64,000 bases of DNA from Paenibacillus sp. TCA20 (GCF_000732325.1 NZ_BBIW01000014.1:81008-145007); one strand, 5' to 3'; counted from the first letter of the stretch, positions 50,337-59,817 are shown. Program-made: numbers and translations. The notes: generated by a model from the letters alone, not told the origin.

Positions 50337-50678
50337 CTAACCGCCGTAAGCGTCTCGGAAGGCGCTGGACAGCTTGGCAGCAGGCACGTTCCACAGCTCG
50401 GACAGCTCGGGAAGCACCTCGGTGTCCCACCAGTCGCACTGGGCTTTGCGATTATCCTGATGCTCTGTAACCCAGAGCAGGTTTGCGATGACCTTGCGGT
50501 AATACAGGTCCTCTCCTTGCGATACTAAATCCGGGGCAATATACAGCTTCATCCGTTTTACAGTCCGGTACAGCTCCTTGCTGCAGGCACGTCTTATTTT
50601 TCTTGCGGACGGAAGCTTGGGTGCCGGTCCCTTGGAGAATGGGGCTGTCTGCTTGCCGTAGCGGGAATGCTCTTTCAT
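50337..50678 (-). CDS. Conserved small protein of unknown function
   Basis: A 113-residue basic cytosolic protein. It has a Lys/Arg/Pro-rich N-terminus (GPAPKLPSARKIRRACSKEL) and a helical, Trp-containing C-terminal half (WVTEHQDNRKAQCDWWDTEV). I chose the ATG with GAGGAGG 9 bases upstream. No motif that I recognise. It faces the O-antigen-ligase-like gene, and no terminator is obvious in the 110-base gap. Confidence 0.65.
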   Translation of the reverse strand: MKEHSRYGKQTAPFSKGPAPKLPSARKIRRACSKELYRTVKRMKLYIAPDLVSQGEDLYYRKVIANLLWVTEHQDNRKAQCDWWDTEVLPELSELWNVPAAKLSSAFRDAYGG

Positions 50679-50969
50679 GCTGATCGACCTCCTCTTTAGG
50701 TACCATATGCGGATGAGGGAAGGGCGGATACACTTTTGACCATTCTCAAGCACAGGGCATAGCTGCGGATTCCGGTAGACTTTCTCCCAGCCGAAAAATC
50801 AGCTATTATTGAAGATGGAGCTGCAATAAGAGGCAACGTTGTGATGCAGGATAACAGCTTGACCTTGTTTTCCTATCATTCCTGGCAGCTGCTGTTTGTT
50901 AAGAGCCGAATTAGTTTATATGTAATCAATAATTCAAATCATGCTAATACGGGAAAGGAAGTGCTTTTC

Positions 50970-51536
50970 ATGGCTCCTAATTTATCACACAAGTTCGGTA
51001 AAGGATTGTCCCCCCAAGAATTTATAGAGGGTATGACACAGAATAAAGAAGCTTTTCTAGATTGGTATAACCGTTTCGAGTGGACGAACGAAGAAGATAA
51101 ATCCTTCTTTGACAGCTTGAAATACCGTGATGACCTGCGAGCAGTCATTATCGCTGCAGATTGGTGCGGTGATGTCGTTCGAAATATTCCTGTCGTGCTC
51201 CGGGCATTGGAAACGACGGATATGCCGGTAGACATGCTCATTATGGAGCACCATCTGGAGATCATGGATCAGTTCCTGACCATGGGTGGACGTTCGATTC
51301 CAGTCGTTATTTTTACAGACTCGGGCGGTGCTGTTCTGGGAACCTGGGGCCCACGTCCTGAGCATGTCCAGGAGGTAATGGTTACCTTCAAGGAGAATAA
51401 TCCAGACCGCGAGGCTGCGGATTATCAAAATAATCTGGCAGAGACGCGTCAGGAGATTAAACGACGTTATGGGGAGGGAACGGAATATCAAGCAGTCATC
51501 GTCAAGGAGCTGCATGAGTTGATATCCGGTTTTTAG
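50970..51536 (+). CDS. Thioredoxin family protein with single-Cys WCGD motif
   Basis: A 188-residue cytosolic protein of thioredoxin fold. The active-site position reads ADWCGDVVRN, one cysteine and an Asp where a second Cys would be, and the cis-proline region is RSIPVVIFTD. Related Firmicute proteins (Thioredoxin_9 type) share the lone cysteine; its redox role is unclear. I chose the ATG after GGAAAGGAAGTG. The next gene begins 1 base after the stop, so the two are coupled. Confidence 0.85.
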   Translation: MAPNLSHKFGKGLSPQEFIEGMTQNKEAFLDWYNRFEWTNEEDKSFFDSLKYRDDLRAVIIAADWCGDVVRNIPVVLRALETTDMPVDMLIMEHHLEIMDQFLTMGGRSIPVVIFTDSGGAVLGTWGPRPEHVQEVMVTFKENNPDREAADYQNNLAETRQEIKRRYGEGTEYQAVIVKELHELISGF

Positions 51537-51537
51537 A

Positions 51538-52173
51538 ATGCTGAACATACGAACTTTCAGTCTAGGTCCCCTGCAAACCAATGCCTATTTGGTGCAGGGA
51601 GAAGACAGCGGCAAGGCTTTTATCATTGACCCGGGGATGAATCCGGCTTCTCTGATCAGAGCAATCGAAGATTTGGAGATTGAGGCTATTATATTGACCC
51701 ATGCTCATTTTGATCATATTGGCGGTGTCGAGGAGATACGCAAGCTGAAAGGCTGTCCGGTATATGTGCATACCGCTGAGGCCGAATGGCTTACGTCGGC
51801 AAAGTGGAACGGTTCACTGCGCTGGCCGGAGCTTGGCGGAGAGATTACGGCGAGTCCGGCGGAATATGATCTTGCAGCGGGTATGAAGCTGGAGCTTGTA
51901 GGACAGACCTTTCACGTGTATCATACACCTGGGCATTCACCAGGAAGCGTGAGTCTCTTATGCGGTAAGGATCTGTTTGCTGGTGATGTTCTGTTCAGAG
52001 CCGGCGTAGGAAGAACCGATCTGCCAGGCGGAAGCGAGCGGGACCTGATTCACTCCATCCAGAATACACTTTATACATTGGAAGATGATGTTAAGGTGTA
52101 TCCAGGCCACGGCCCAAGGACGACGATTGGTTTTGAGAAACAAAATAATCCTTATGTTCGTCCTGGACGTTAA
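51538..52173 (+). CDS. MBL-fold metallo-hydrolase (YqgX/glyoxalase II-like)
   Basis: A 211-residue cytosolic hydrolase of the metallo-beta-lactamase fold. The metal ligands are visible: LTHAHFDHIGG (HxHxDH), HTPGHSPGSV, FAGDVLFRAGVGRTDLPGG and YPGHGPRTT. The set fits hydroxyacylglutathione hydrolase-like proteins such as B. subtilis YqgX, which lack the full C-terminal substrate domain. It is coupled to the upstream thioredoxin-like gene, suggesting thiol or persulfide chemistry, though the substrate is unknown. Confidence 0.88.
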   Translation: MLNIRTFSLGPLQTNAYLVQGEDSGKAFIIDPGMNPASLIRAIEDLEIEAIILTHAHFDHIGGVEEIRKLKGCPVYVHTAEAEWLTSAKWNGSLRWPELGGEITASPAEYDLAAGMKLELVGQTFHVYHTPGHSPGSVSLLCGKDLFAGDVLFRAGVGRTDLPGGSERDLIHSIQNTLYTLEDDVKVYPGHGPRTTIGFEKQNNPYVRPGR

Positions 52174-52270
52174 TTTGGGACATCCTGTCGATAAATGCTT
52201 CAAAATATATAGACAAATTTTTTATTATTGGTTACAATTATCTTTATTGAAACACCCACTAACTTTGCAA

Positions 52271-52316
52271 AGCACGCAGACTGCGGACGAGTCCCGGTTT
52301 GCGTTCTTTTTATTTT
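52271..52316 (+). terminator. Terminator after the MBL-fold gene
   Basis: ACGCAGAC...GGAC pairs with TCCCGGTTTGCGT, followed by TCTTTTTATTTTG. Confidence 0.7.
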
Positions 52317-52402
52317 GTGTGCATTTTCAGCCCATTCTTTCCATAGACAGCATTCTTTATTTTTAGTAGACTAGACAGACAATAACAATCAGGAGGTAGA
52401 CG

Positions 52403-52786
52403 ATGCTACAATTAGGGGAGAAAATTATCATCGTCGCGGACGCCTTTGAGCAGAATCTTCCTGTAGGGGAGTATGGTTATGTGATCGCATATGACCGGAA
52501 CCCGGATAACGCTTTTGACTATGTGATTCGTGTACCTCAGGTAAACCGCAATTATTTCGTACCTACCGGCGATGTCGAGCCGGAAGCTTTGATCTTGAGG
52601 CAGGAGGCGGAGCGAGTCGAGCGGGAAGCTCTGATTGATTACGCTCTGGCGACACATAACGAAAGACTGTTTCGTCAGCTTATGAATGGCGACAAAGTGG
52701 AACTCGTGGAAGAGGAAGAGGCCGCAAGCGAACCGATGTCAACAGCAGATTTTATAAAACAAGTCAATCTTCGTGCGTGGATTTGA
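52403..52786 (+). CDS. Conserved protein of unknown function
   Basis: A 127-residue acidic cytosolic protein. The N-terminal ~60 residues are beta-rich and look like a small barrel (LGEKIIIVADAFEQNLPVGE, DYVIRVPQVNRNYFVP), the rest helical with a Glu-rich run. AGGAGG precedes the ATG. Terminators lie on both sides, so it is monocistronic. I cannot name the family. Confidence 0.65.
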   Translation: MLQLGEKIIIVADAFEQNLPVGEYGYVIAYDRNPDNAFDYVIRVPQVNRNYFVPTGDVEPEALILRQEAERVEREALIDYALATHNERLFRQLMNGDKVELVEEEEAASEPMSTADFIKQVNLRAWI

Positions 52787-52794
52787 ATGATAAG

Positions 52795-52819
52795 GGTCGG
52801 CATTTGCCGGCTCTTTTTT
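52795..52819 (+). terminator. Terminator before the gat operon
   Basis: AGGGTCGGCA and TGCCGGCTCT pair, followed by six T. Confidence 0.85.
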
Positions 52820-52825
52820 GTATTC

Positions 52826-52854
52826 TTGGAATTGATAGGCGTATTGGGTATAAT
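52826..52854 (+). promoter_or_regulatory. gatCAB promoter
   Basis: TTGGAA (52826-52831), a 17-base spacer and TATAAT (52849-52854). Confidence 0.6.
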
Positions 52855-52953
52855 CGGGTAACACTTGTATTTTCATTTGATTCACCGCATGGACGTGTTA
52901 AAATGGACACAATATGACTAGTATAGGTATTTTTAGAGGGAGGATTTGAAGGC

Positions 52954-53241
52954 ATGAGTATTACGAAGCAGGATGTGCAGCATGTGGCCAAGCTGGCCCG
53001 TCTTAATCTCAGCGAGGCAGAAGAAGCGCAGATGACGGAGCAGCTGAATGCCATTTTACAATATGCAGAGAAGCTGAACGAGCTTGATACAGAAGGTGTG
53101 GAACCAACTACGCACGTGCTTCATGTATCGAATGTAATGCGTGAAGATGAGGTTCGGGAGAGCCTGCCGATTGAAAAAGTAATGCTGAACGCGCCTGATG
53201 AGGAAGATGGCCAGATCAGAGTGCCGGCTGTACTTGAATAA
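52954..53241 (+). CDS. gatC: Asp/Glu-tRNA amidotransferase subunit C
   Basis: A 95-residue protein that holds GatA and GatB together in the transamidation complex making Gln-tRNA(Gln) and Asn-tRNA(Asn). The family opening VQHVAKLARLNLSEAE and the middle VEPTTHVLHVSNVMRED are clear. GAGGGAGG precedes the ATG. First gene of gatC-gatA-gatB, with a promoter ~100 bases upstream. Confidence 0.95.
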   Translation: MSITKQDVQHVAKLARLNLSEAEEAQMTEQLNAILQYAEKLNELDTEGVEPTTHVLHVSNVMREDEVRESLPIEKVMLNAPDEEDGQIRVPAVLE

Positions 53242-53267
53242 GCTATTTTTTAGGGAGGTTAATAATC

Positions 53268-54725
53268 TTGAGTTTGCTTAAACTTACACTACCTGAGATA
53301 CATAATAAGCTGCATGCCAAAGAGATCTCGGTTTCCGAGCTGACTGCAGCATCTTATGCAAGAATAGGACAAGTTGAGGAGCAGGTACGTGCGTATCTCA
53401 CCCTTGATGAGGAAGGAGCAATGGAGGCTGCAAGAAGGCTGGATGACAAGCTTGTATCAGGCGAAGCCCGCGGACTCCTATTTGGCCTGCCTGCAGGAAT
53501 CAAGGACAATATTTCGACAGAGGGACTTCGTACAACCTGTGCAAGTCAGTTCCTATCGAACTTTACTCCCGTTTATGATGCGACTGTCGTTAAGAAGCTG
53601 AAGGCAGCGGATATCGTAACACTTGGCAAGCTGAACATGGACGAGTTTGCGATGGGCGGCTCGAACGAGAACTCAAGCTTCTATCCGGTGCGTAATCCAT
53701 GGGATCTGGATCGGGTGCCCGGGGGCTCCAGCGGGGGTTCAGCTGCGGCAGTGGCAGCAGGAGAAGCCTACTTCACACTCGGCTCCGACACGGGCGGTTC
53801 GATTCGCCAGCCTGCCTCTTATTGCGGCGTAGTCGGTTTGAAACCGACTTATGGTCGTGTTTCCCGTTTCGGCTTAGTTGCATTTGCTTCTTCCCTCGAT
53901 CAGATCGGTCCGGTTACGAAGAATGTCGAGGATTCTGCTTATGTGCTTCAAGCGATATCCGGATATGATTCCATGGATTCGACATCAGCCAATGTCGAAG
54001 TTCCTGATTTTCTGAGCAGCTTAACCGGAGATGTGAAAGGTCTGCGGATCGGGGTTCCTAAGGAATATATCGGCGAAGGCGTAGATCCTTCCGTGAAAGA
54101 GACGGTAATGTCTGCGCTTAAAGTCCTCGAAGGACTTGGAGCAACTTGGGAAGAGGTATCTCTTCCGCATACAGAGTATGCTGTAGCCAGCTATTACTTG
54201 CTAGCTTCCTCTGAAGCATCTTCTAATCTTGCCAGATTTGATGGCGTTCGTTATGGCGTTCGTGCCGACAACCCTGACAATTTGCTTGATCTGTATCATA
54301 AATCCCGCAGTGAGGGCTTCGGCAGTGAAGTGAAACGCCGGATTATGCTCGGGACATACGCACTCAGCTCAGGCTATTATGATGCCTATTACTTGAAGGC
54401 TCAAAAAGTCCGCACGCTGATTAAGAATGATTTTGACGAAGTGTTTAAGAACTATGATGTCATTATTGGACCAACAGCGCCTACGACAGCATTCAAGCTC
54501 GGTTCTCAAGTAGACAATCCGCTGACGATGTATCTGAACGATATCCTTACGATTCCTGTCAGCCTTGCAGGTGTGCCTGCGATTAGCATTCCTTGCGGTT
54601 TTGCTGATGGAATGCCTGTCGGAATGCAAATTATCGGCAAGGCTTTTGATGAAGCGACCGTTCTTCGTGTTGCCCATGCATTTGAGCAGCATACGGAATA
54701 TCACAAACAGCAGCCACAGCTATAG
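53268..54725 (+). CDS. gatA: Asp/Glu-tRNA amidotransferase subunit A
   Basis: A 485-residue amidase that releases ammonia from glutamine for tRNA amidation. The amidase signature with the catalytic Ser-cisSer-Lys triad is visible: AGIKDNIST (Lys), VPGGSSGGSAAAVAAG and the SDTGGSIRQPA nucleophile region. The start is TTG with GGGAGG 10 bases upstream. It follows gatC by 26 bases. Confidence 0.96.
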   Translation: MSLLKLTLPEIHNKLHAKEISVSELTAASYARIGQVEEQVRAYLTLDEEGAMEAARRLDDKLVSGEARGLLFGLPAGIKDNISTEGLRTTCASQFLSNFTPVYDATVVKKLKAADIVTLGKLNMDEFAMGGSNENSSFYPVRNPWDLDRVPGGSSGGSAAAVAAGEAYFTLGSDTGGSIRQPASYCGVVGLKPTYGRVSRFGLVAFASSLDQIGPVTKNVEDSAYVLQAISGYDSMDSTSANVEVPDFLSSLTGDVKGLRIGVPKEYIGEGVDPSVKETVMSALKVLEGLGATWEEVSLPHTEYAVASYYLLASSEASSNLARFDGVRYGVRADNPDNLLDLYHKSRSEGFGSEVKRRIMLGTYALSSGYYDAYYLKAQKVRTLIKNDFDEVFKNYDVIIGPTAPTTAFKLGSQVDNPLTMYLNDILTIPVSLAGVPAISIPCGFADGMPVGMQIIGKAFDEATVLRVAHAFEQHTEYHKQQPQL

Positions 54726-54755
54726 GGCCTAAAGGAAAGAGAGGGAGAATGAATC

Positions 54756-56195
54756 ATGTCAACATCCAAGTACGAGACAGTCATCGGGCTTGAAGTCCAT
54801 GTAGAGCTGCATACCAAATCTAAAATTTTCTGCGGCTGCTCCACGGAGTTTGGTGCACCGCCGAATACACATACATGTCCGATCTGCCTGGGACATCCCG
54901 GGGTTCTTCCGGTGCTGAACCGTCAGGCGGTCGAATACGCGATGAAAGCAGCCATGGCTCTGAACTGTACGATCGCAGATATAAGCAAATTTGACCGCAA
55001 GAACTATTTTTATCCTGATTCGCCTAAGGCCTATCAGATCTCTCAATATGATCAGCCTGTTGGAGAGAATGGCTGGATAGATATTGAAGTGAACGGAGAA
55101 ACCAAGCGTATCGGAATCACACGTCTCCATCTGGAGGAGGATGCGGGTAAGCTGACTCATATGGATGGCGGTTATGGTACACTTGCGGACTATAATAGAG
55201 TAGGTACGCCACTGGTTGAGATTGTATCAGAACCAGAAATTTCTTCGCCGGAAGAAGCGCGTGCTTATTTGGAGAAGATCCGTTCCATCATGCAATACTG
55301 TGATGTATCCGATGTGAAGATGGAGGAAGGGTCCCTGCGCTGTGATGCCAATATCAGCTTGCGTCCATACGGACAGAAAGAGTTCGGTACCAAAGCTGAG
55401 CTGAAGAATATGAACTCCTTCCGTGGTGTACAGCGCGGTCTTGAATATGAGGAGTACCGCCAGGCTGAGCTGTTGAATGACGGAGACGAGGTCGTTCAGG
55501 AAACTCGCCGCTGGGATGAGTCGCAGGGCAAGACACTGTCCATGCGCAGCAAGGAAGAGGCTCATGATTATCGCTACTTCCCAGACCCAGACCTTGTCAC
55601 ACTTCATATTGATCAGGAATGGAAGGATCGGGTAAAGGCTACGATTCCAGAGCTTCCTGATGAGCGTAAAGCGCGTTACACGGCAGAGTACGGCCTGCCT
55701 TCCTATGATGCCGATGTCATTACAGCTTCCAAAGCGGTAGCTGATCTGTTCGAAGAGAGTCTTAAGCACACTTCGGACGCCAAAGCCGTATCCAACTGGA
55801 TTATGGGAGATCTCCTTGGCTATCTGAACAGTGAGAATCAGGAGCTGTCAGCGGTTCCGATCACGGGTGAAGGTCTTGGCGAAATGATTGGATTGATTGA
55901 GAAAGGCACAATCAGCTCGAAGATCGCGAAGACCGTATTCAAGGAAATGCTTGTGAGCGGCAAGAAGCCGCAGCAGATTGTTGAGGAGAAAGGTCTTGTC
56001 CAGATCAGTGATGAGGGAGCCATTCTTGGCATTGTTGAGCAAGTCGTTGCTGCGAACCCCCAATCGGTTGAGGACTACAAAGCAGGTAAGCAAAAAGCAA
56101 TCGGCTTCCTTGTGGGTCAAGTAATGAAGGAAAGTAAAGGCAAGGCGAATCCGGGTATGGTAAACAAGCTGCTTGCTGATGTCTTGAACCGGTAG
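54756..56195 (+). CDS. gatB: Asp/Glu-tRNA amidotransferase subunit B
   Basis: A 479-residue subunit that activates mischarged Glu-tRNA(Gln) or Asp-tRNA(Asn) with ATP. Features: ETVIGLEVHVEL, the Cys-rich FCGCSTEF...CPICLGHPG zinc site, the conserved KNYFYPDSPKAYQISQYD, and HLEEDAGKL. The C-terminal YqeY-like tail binds tRNA. It follows gatA by 30 bases and a terminator ends the operon. Confidence 0.97.
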   Translation: MSTSKYETVIGLEVHVELHTKSKIFCGCSTEFGAPPNTHTCPICLGHPGVLPVLNRQAVEYAMKAAMALNCTIADISKFDRKNYFYPDSPKAYQISQYDQPVGENGWIDIEVNGETKRIGITRLHLEEDAGKLTHMDGGYGTLADYNRVGTPLVEIVSEPEISSPEEARAYLEKIRSIMQYCDVSDVKMEEGSLRCDANISLRPYGQKEFGTKAELKNMNSFRGVQRGLEYEEYRQAELLNDGDEVVQETRRWDESQGKTLSMRSKEEAHDYRYFPDPDLVTLHIDQEWKDRVKATIPELPDERKARYTAEYGLPSYDADVITASKAVADLFEESLKHTSDAKAVSNWIMGDLLGYLNSENQELSAVPITGEGLGEMIGLIEKGTISSKIAKTVFKEMLVSGKKPQQIVEEKGLVQISDEGAILGIVEQVVAANPQSVEDYKAGKQKAIGFLVGQVMKESKGKANPGMVNKLLADVLNR

Positions 56196-56231
56196 TATCC
56201 TTTAAGTATAGATTTAAGATCGTTGAACACG

Positions 56232-56262
56232 GAAGCTCGTCCATTGCGGCGGGCTTCTTTTT
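56232..56262 (+). terminator. Terminator after gatB
   Basis: GAAGCTCGTC pairs with GGCGGGCTTC (two wobbles), then TTTTT. Confidence 0.85.
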
Positions 56263-56285
56263 GAATTAGGGGGCTGGTTAGGGAA

Positions 56286-56759
56286 ATGATACTAAATATT
56301 TCTTTGCAAGACAGGGACCTGATGCTGGAAGTATGGAAACTGCAGCAGATGGCGTATCGCTTGGAGGCCGAGCTGATCGGCTTTCATGACATTCCACCAC
56401 TGCTTGATACCATTGACAGTCTTCAGGAATGCGGAGAGACGTTTTATGGGTATATAAATGAAGATATGGAGCTTATCGGGGCGATTTCGGTGGAGCAGGA
56501 ATGGGAAGACAGCCTGACGATCTCAAGAATGATGGTTCATCCGAATCATTTTCGAAGAGGTGTTGCCGGTCAGCTTATTCAGCATGTGCTGGATCAGTAT
56601 TCAGAAGTGCGTAAATTTATTGTGTCGACAGGCATGAAGAATACACCTGCTGTAATGCTGTATCAAAAGTATGGCTTCGAGCCGGTACAGAGCTGTGAGA
56701 TTGCGCCGAATGTGGAATTAACGACGTTCCATTTGAATAGGATGTACGATCGTTCTTAA
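56286..56759 (+). CDS. GNAT family N-acetyltransferase
   Basis: A 157-residue cytosolic acetyl-CoA-dependent enzyme. The acetyl-CoA pocket is ISRMMVHPNHFRRGVAGQLI, the R/Q-x-x-G-x-A/G motif, and the C-terminal NTPAVMLYQKYGFEPV is typical of GNATs. Substrate unknown. The MgtC/SapB gene follows 32 bases after the stop, so they may be co-transcribed. Confidence 0.88.
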   Translation: MILNISLQDRDLMLEVWKLQQMAYRLEAELIGFHDIPPLLDTIDSLQECGETFYGYINEDMELIGAISVEQEWEDSLTISRMMVHPNHFRRGVAGQLIQHVLDQYSEVRKFIVSTGMKNTPAVMLYQKYGFEPVQSCEIAPNVELTTFHLNRMYDRS

Positions 56760-56791
56760 TTCAGACAGGATTGACGGAAGGAGAGATGCAA

Positions 56792-57505
56792 ATGAACGAT
56801 CCTTGGTATATCAGTGAATGGAGCATACTTCTTAGATTGCTCCTTGCCATGCTTATGGGAGGGCTTATCGGACTTGAACGCGAGCGCTCCAACCATGCGG
56901 CAGGCTTCAGAACTCATATTTTGGTATGTTTGGGTTCATCATTAATTATGATCTTATCGGTCTATGGCTTTGGTGATTTTGTAAATGAGGTTAATGTTCG
57001 TATGGACCCTGCACGTTTGGCGGCAGCCGTTATTACCGGCGTGGGCTTTCTGGGAGCAGGAACGATCCTGTTTACGGGTAAATCCATCACTGGGCTTACG
57101 ACGGCAGCTTCGATATGGGTAGTCGCAGCCATAGGTCTTGCTGTAGGGGCAGGCTTCTATTTTGCCGCTGTAATATCAACGCTGCTGGTACTTCTGAACC
57201 TGTGGGTATTTAATAAAGTTGAACGCCGATACCTTAAAACTAACAAGCAGCACTTAATAACACTAAGCGGAGACTCATCTCCCAATCTGATTGAGAAGAT
57301 TTCCGCCTTTATGGAGGCTGAGAAGATTATTATACGGAAAATGACGGTGAGTGATCTGGAAGTGGGTCCTCCCGGCTATCGATCTGAATTGAATCTTCAT
57401 GTGGAAGTATCCCTGCACGTACTTGTTCCTAACAATTTTAGTACCGTGGATCTGGTTACCAAGCTGCAGAGCTGTCATCAGTTCAGGTCCATATCAGTGG
57501 AATAA
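56792..57505 (+). CDS. MgtC/SapB family protein
   Basis: A 237-residue membrane protein. The N-terminal half has about four helices with the family stretch GGLIGLERERSNHAAGFRTH and ITGVGFLGAGTIL. The C-terminal ~90 residues form an ACT-like cytosolic domain. MgtC proteins help with low-magnesium or acid growth, partly through ATP synthase; the Bacillus members are less studied. I chose the ATG 8 bases after GGAG; an ATG at 56786 is too close. A terminator follows. No Mg riboswitch seen. Confidence 0.87.
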   Translation: MNDPWYISEWSILLRLLLAMLMGGLIGLERERSNHAAGFRTHILVCLGSSLIMILSVYGFGDFVNEVNVRMDPARLAAAVITGVGFLGAGTILFTGKSITGLTTAASIWVVAAIGLAVGAGFYFAAVISTLLVLLNLWVFNKVERRYLKTNKQHLITLSGDSSPNLIEKISAFMEAEKIIIRKMTVSDLEVGPPGYRSELNLHVEVSLHVLVPNNFSTVDLVTKLQSCHQFRSISVE

Positions 57506-57515
57506 ACAAATTTTT

Positions 57516-57557
57516 GACACTTTACTTTTCGTTACTTGAGAAGTAAGGTGTCTTTTT
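57516..57557 (+). terminator. Terminator after the MgtC/SapB gene
   Basis: GACAC and TTACTT pair with AAGTAA and GTGTC, followed by five T. The remaining ~135 bases before the next gene show no clear promoter. Confidence 0.85.
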
Positions 57558-57694
57558 GTAGACAAAATATATTTGGAATTTGGAAGTTTGTGCTGCAAAC
57601 AACATAAGCTTTCCAGTTACTATAGAAGAAGAATAGGGTAGTATCAAAAGAAAAGCAGATTATGCGATTGTTCTATTGGAGGTGAGCACCTTAA

Positions 57695-59632
57695 ATGCAG
57701 ATGAATATCGATCCGAACCCGAAGCGTCCAAAAAGGCGGCTCCAGCGTAACTGGCACAAGTTTATTGCAGGTTTATTGTCTGCGTTGTTCCCTGGCTTGG
57801 GTCATATTTATTTGGGTTTGTACATTAAAGGCCTCACTTTTATTTTCTTGTTGCTGCTGGATTTAACGGCCTTATTATACTTCTCGTCGATTGGGATTCA
57901 GATCAATGTTCCGTTAATTATTTTATTGTCGCTCGTCATACCCGTCATTTATTTCATCAATATTTATGATGTTCTGCAATTAGCAGATTGGGTGCTTATG
58001 AAGAAACGCCGTATACAAACAGCGGGGGAGCCAAGTGAGGACTCGTCGATATTGCGTCCAGGCATCGGTTTTATGGGATGGGAGCGAGGCTTATCCTTTG
58101 GTATGCTGCTGATCTTTGGCGGTGGATTAATGGTACTGTTTGTACAGAAACCACGCTGGCTTGAATTGTATTTGGCCCAGTATGGGTTATATGCTGTAGG
58201 CGCTGCCCTTGTTATCGCAGGGTTATTATTGTTAAATCGAGAACTGATATTGTCCTTAACTTTTAAGAAACGTCGTATGAATAAGAGTGCAGGCTCTTAC
58301 TTAAAAATAAGAATTGGGAGATATACAGCATCGATCCTTCTCATTGTCGTTGGCATTCTGCTCATAATAGACAAGGTCTATCAGACCGAGTATGTTTTCA
58401 GCCTAGTTAACTATTGGCCGTTTATTCTGGTCATTTGGGGGATTGAGTTTATTATCGCCTTCCTGCTCAATCAAGTATTACGGCCCAAGGCAAAAAGGAA
58501 ATCACGCTACAGATTCAGACCCGATTTTAAAGGCATATTATCGGCAAGTGTTATGATCTGCTGTATTTTTATTGTGACTCAGCAGGATCATTACGCACAT
58601 CTGTGGAACCGAGTGAGTCTCAATTTAAGTGCCGCTTCGCTGGATTACAGTGAGGCAGCTGACAACCAAATTGAAAAAGAAATGATTTCTATTCCAGTTG
58701 AAATGGAAACAGGTGCCGTTGTCGTTGAAAATGTGAATGGTGACATTCGAATTAACCGGGGCGATGTAGAGTCGGTCGTCGTCAAGACGATTGCATGGGT
58801 GGATCAAGTAGAGCCTGTTGAAGCCCAGGCCATTGCAGATGCATCCGAGATTAATACCCAAGAAGGGAAAACGATCCAAATTGCCGCCGACCCTCAAGGG
58901 TATGGGAGTGAATCTAAACGCCAGCCTAGAATGAATCTGACCATAACGATCCCGGATGACCGGCGCTTTGATCTTCAAGTGAGAACCTCTAATGGCTCTG
59001 TATATCTTGACCGGCCAGAGGCAATTAGCAGCATTGATGTCGAGAGCGGGAATGGAAAGATCTATATTCATAATGCGATTGGAGATGTTCAAGCTAAGAC
59101 CCTTAATGGGAATATATCGGTAGCTGATGTAATCGGAAGTGCAGTACTGAATACCAATCGCGGGGATCTTCGAGCAGAGGGAGTGACAGGCAGTGTAGAT
59201 CTTACAACGCTTGTCGGACGAATACAGGCCTCAGATATAGTTGGGGATATTACAGGCAGCACACGCAACGGGAATATTACCGTAAATGAACCGGTAGCTA
59301 AGTTAAGATTAGAGACACTGAACGGAGCGGTTCAAGTCCATACGAATCAGATCGGCGGAGACTGGGACATTTATAGTGCTGTCGGCGATATTTTGTTAAC
59401 CATTCCTGAGACAGGAGATTACGAAGTATCGGGCTCAAGCACTTACGGTAATCTTAACGTCGAACTTCCCTATACGATTGAGAATAGGATGATTACAGGC
59501 GTCTCAGGTACAGGAGAGCATAAGGTTCAAGTAGAGGGTAATAGTGATATAACAATCCAGCGCTCCACATTGGAGGATGAGACCAGCCGGGAGAACACGG
59601 AGACGAATCGGACGAATCAAATGCTGCAATGA
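57695..59632 (+). CDS. Membrane-anchored DUF4097 beta-helix-like protein
   Basis: A 645-residue protein. The first ~310 residues hold about eight hydrophobic helices, arranged like the small LiaI/DUF5668 modules. The rest (~320-625) is an extracellular DUF4097 adhesin-like domain of repeated short strands, with NG or GD turns every ~20 residues (VNGDIRINRGD, GNGKIYIHNAIGD, LNGNISVADVIG, NRGDLRAEGVTG, LNGAVQVHT). Relatives occur in envelope-stress loci. GGAGGTGAG precedes the ATG. Single gene; function unknown. Confidence 0.78.
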   Translation: MQMNIDPNPKRPKRRLQRNWHKFIAGLLSALFPGLGHIYLGLYIKGLTFIFLLLLDLTALLYFSSIGIQINVPLIILLSLVIPVIYFINIYDVLQLADWVLMKKRRIQTAGEPSEDSSILRPGIGFMGWERGLSFGMLLIFGGGLMVLFVQKPRWLELYLAQYGLYAVGAALVIAGLLLLNRELILSLTFKKRRMNKSAGSYLKIRIGRYTASILLIVVGILLIIDKVYQTEYVFSLVNYWPFILVIWGIEFIIAFLLNQVLRPKAKRKSRYRFRPDFKGILSASVMICCIFIVTQQDHYAHLWNRVSLNLSAASLDYSEAADNQIEKEMISIPVEMETGAVVVENVNGDIRINRGDVESVVVKTIAWVDQVEPVEAQAIADASEINTQEGKTIQIAADPQGYGSESKRQPRMNLTITIPDDRRFDLQVRTSNGSVYLDRPEAISSIDVESGNGKIYIHNAIGDVQAKTLNGNISVADVIGSAVLNTNRGDLRAEGVTGSVDLTTLVGRIQASDIVGDITGSTRNGNITVNEPVAKLRLETLNGAVQVHTNQIGGDWDIYSAVGDILLTIPETGDYEVSGSSTYGNLNVELPYTIENRMITGVSGTGEHKVQVEGNSDITIQRSTLEDETSRENTETNRTNQMLQ

Positions 59633-59689
59633 TCACTTGTTTTATTAGAATTTCATTAAAGATTCCCTGAATTGCTGGCCTTACATGCG

Positions 59690-59719
59690 TTGACAACAAT
59701 TAGAATTAAACTTTACAAT
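59690..59719 (+). promoter_or_regulatory. perR promoter with a PerR-like box
   Basis: TTGACA (59690-59695) and TACAAT (59714-59719) are 18 bases apart. Between them TTAGAATTAAACTTT (59700-59714) matches the PerR consensus at about 10 of 14 defined positions. The position suits autorepression, but the box is weak. Confidence 0.45.
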
Positions 59720-59817
59720 ATATTTGTGTGATGAAGGTTACTGTAATTTTTGTGTTTTTATGAGACTATCTATTTTCTTTTTATAGGCGCATGATTAAAG
59801 GTAAGGCGGTGGGCCAT

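Noticed and set aside
57617..57642. Sigma-B promoter (GTTACT-N14-GGGTAG) before the DUF4097 gene
   Set aside because: Both hexamers deviate from the motif seen in the stress island, and the gene is not a known sigma-B target; too weak to list.
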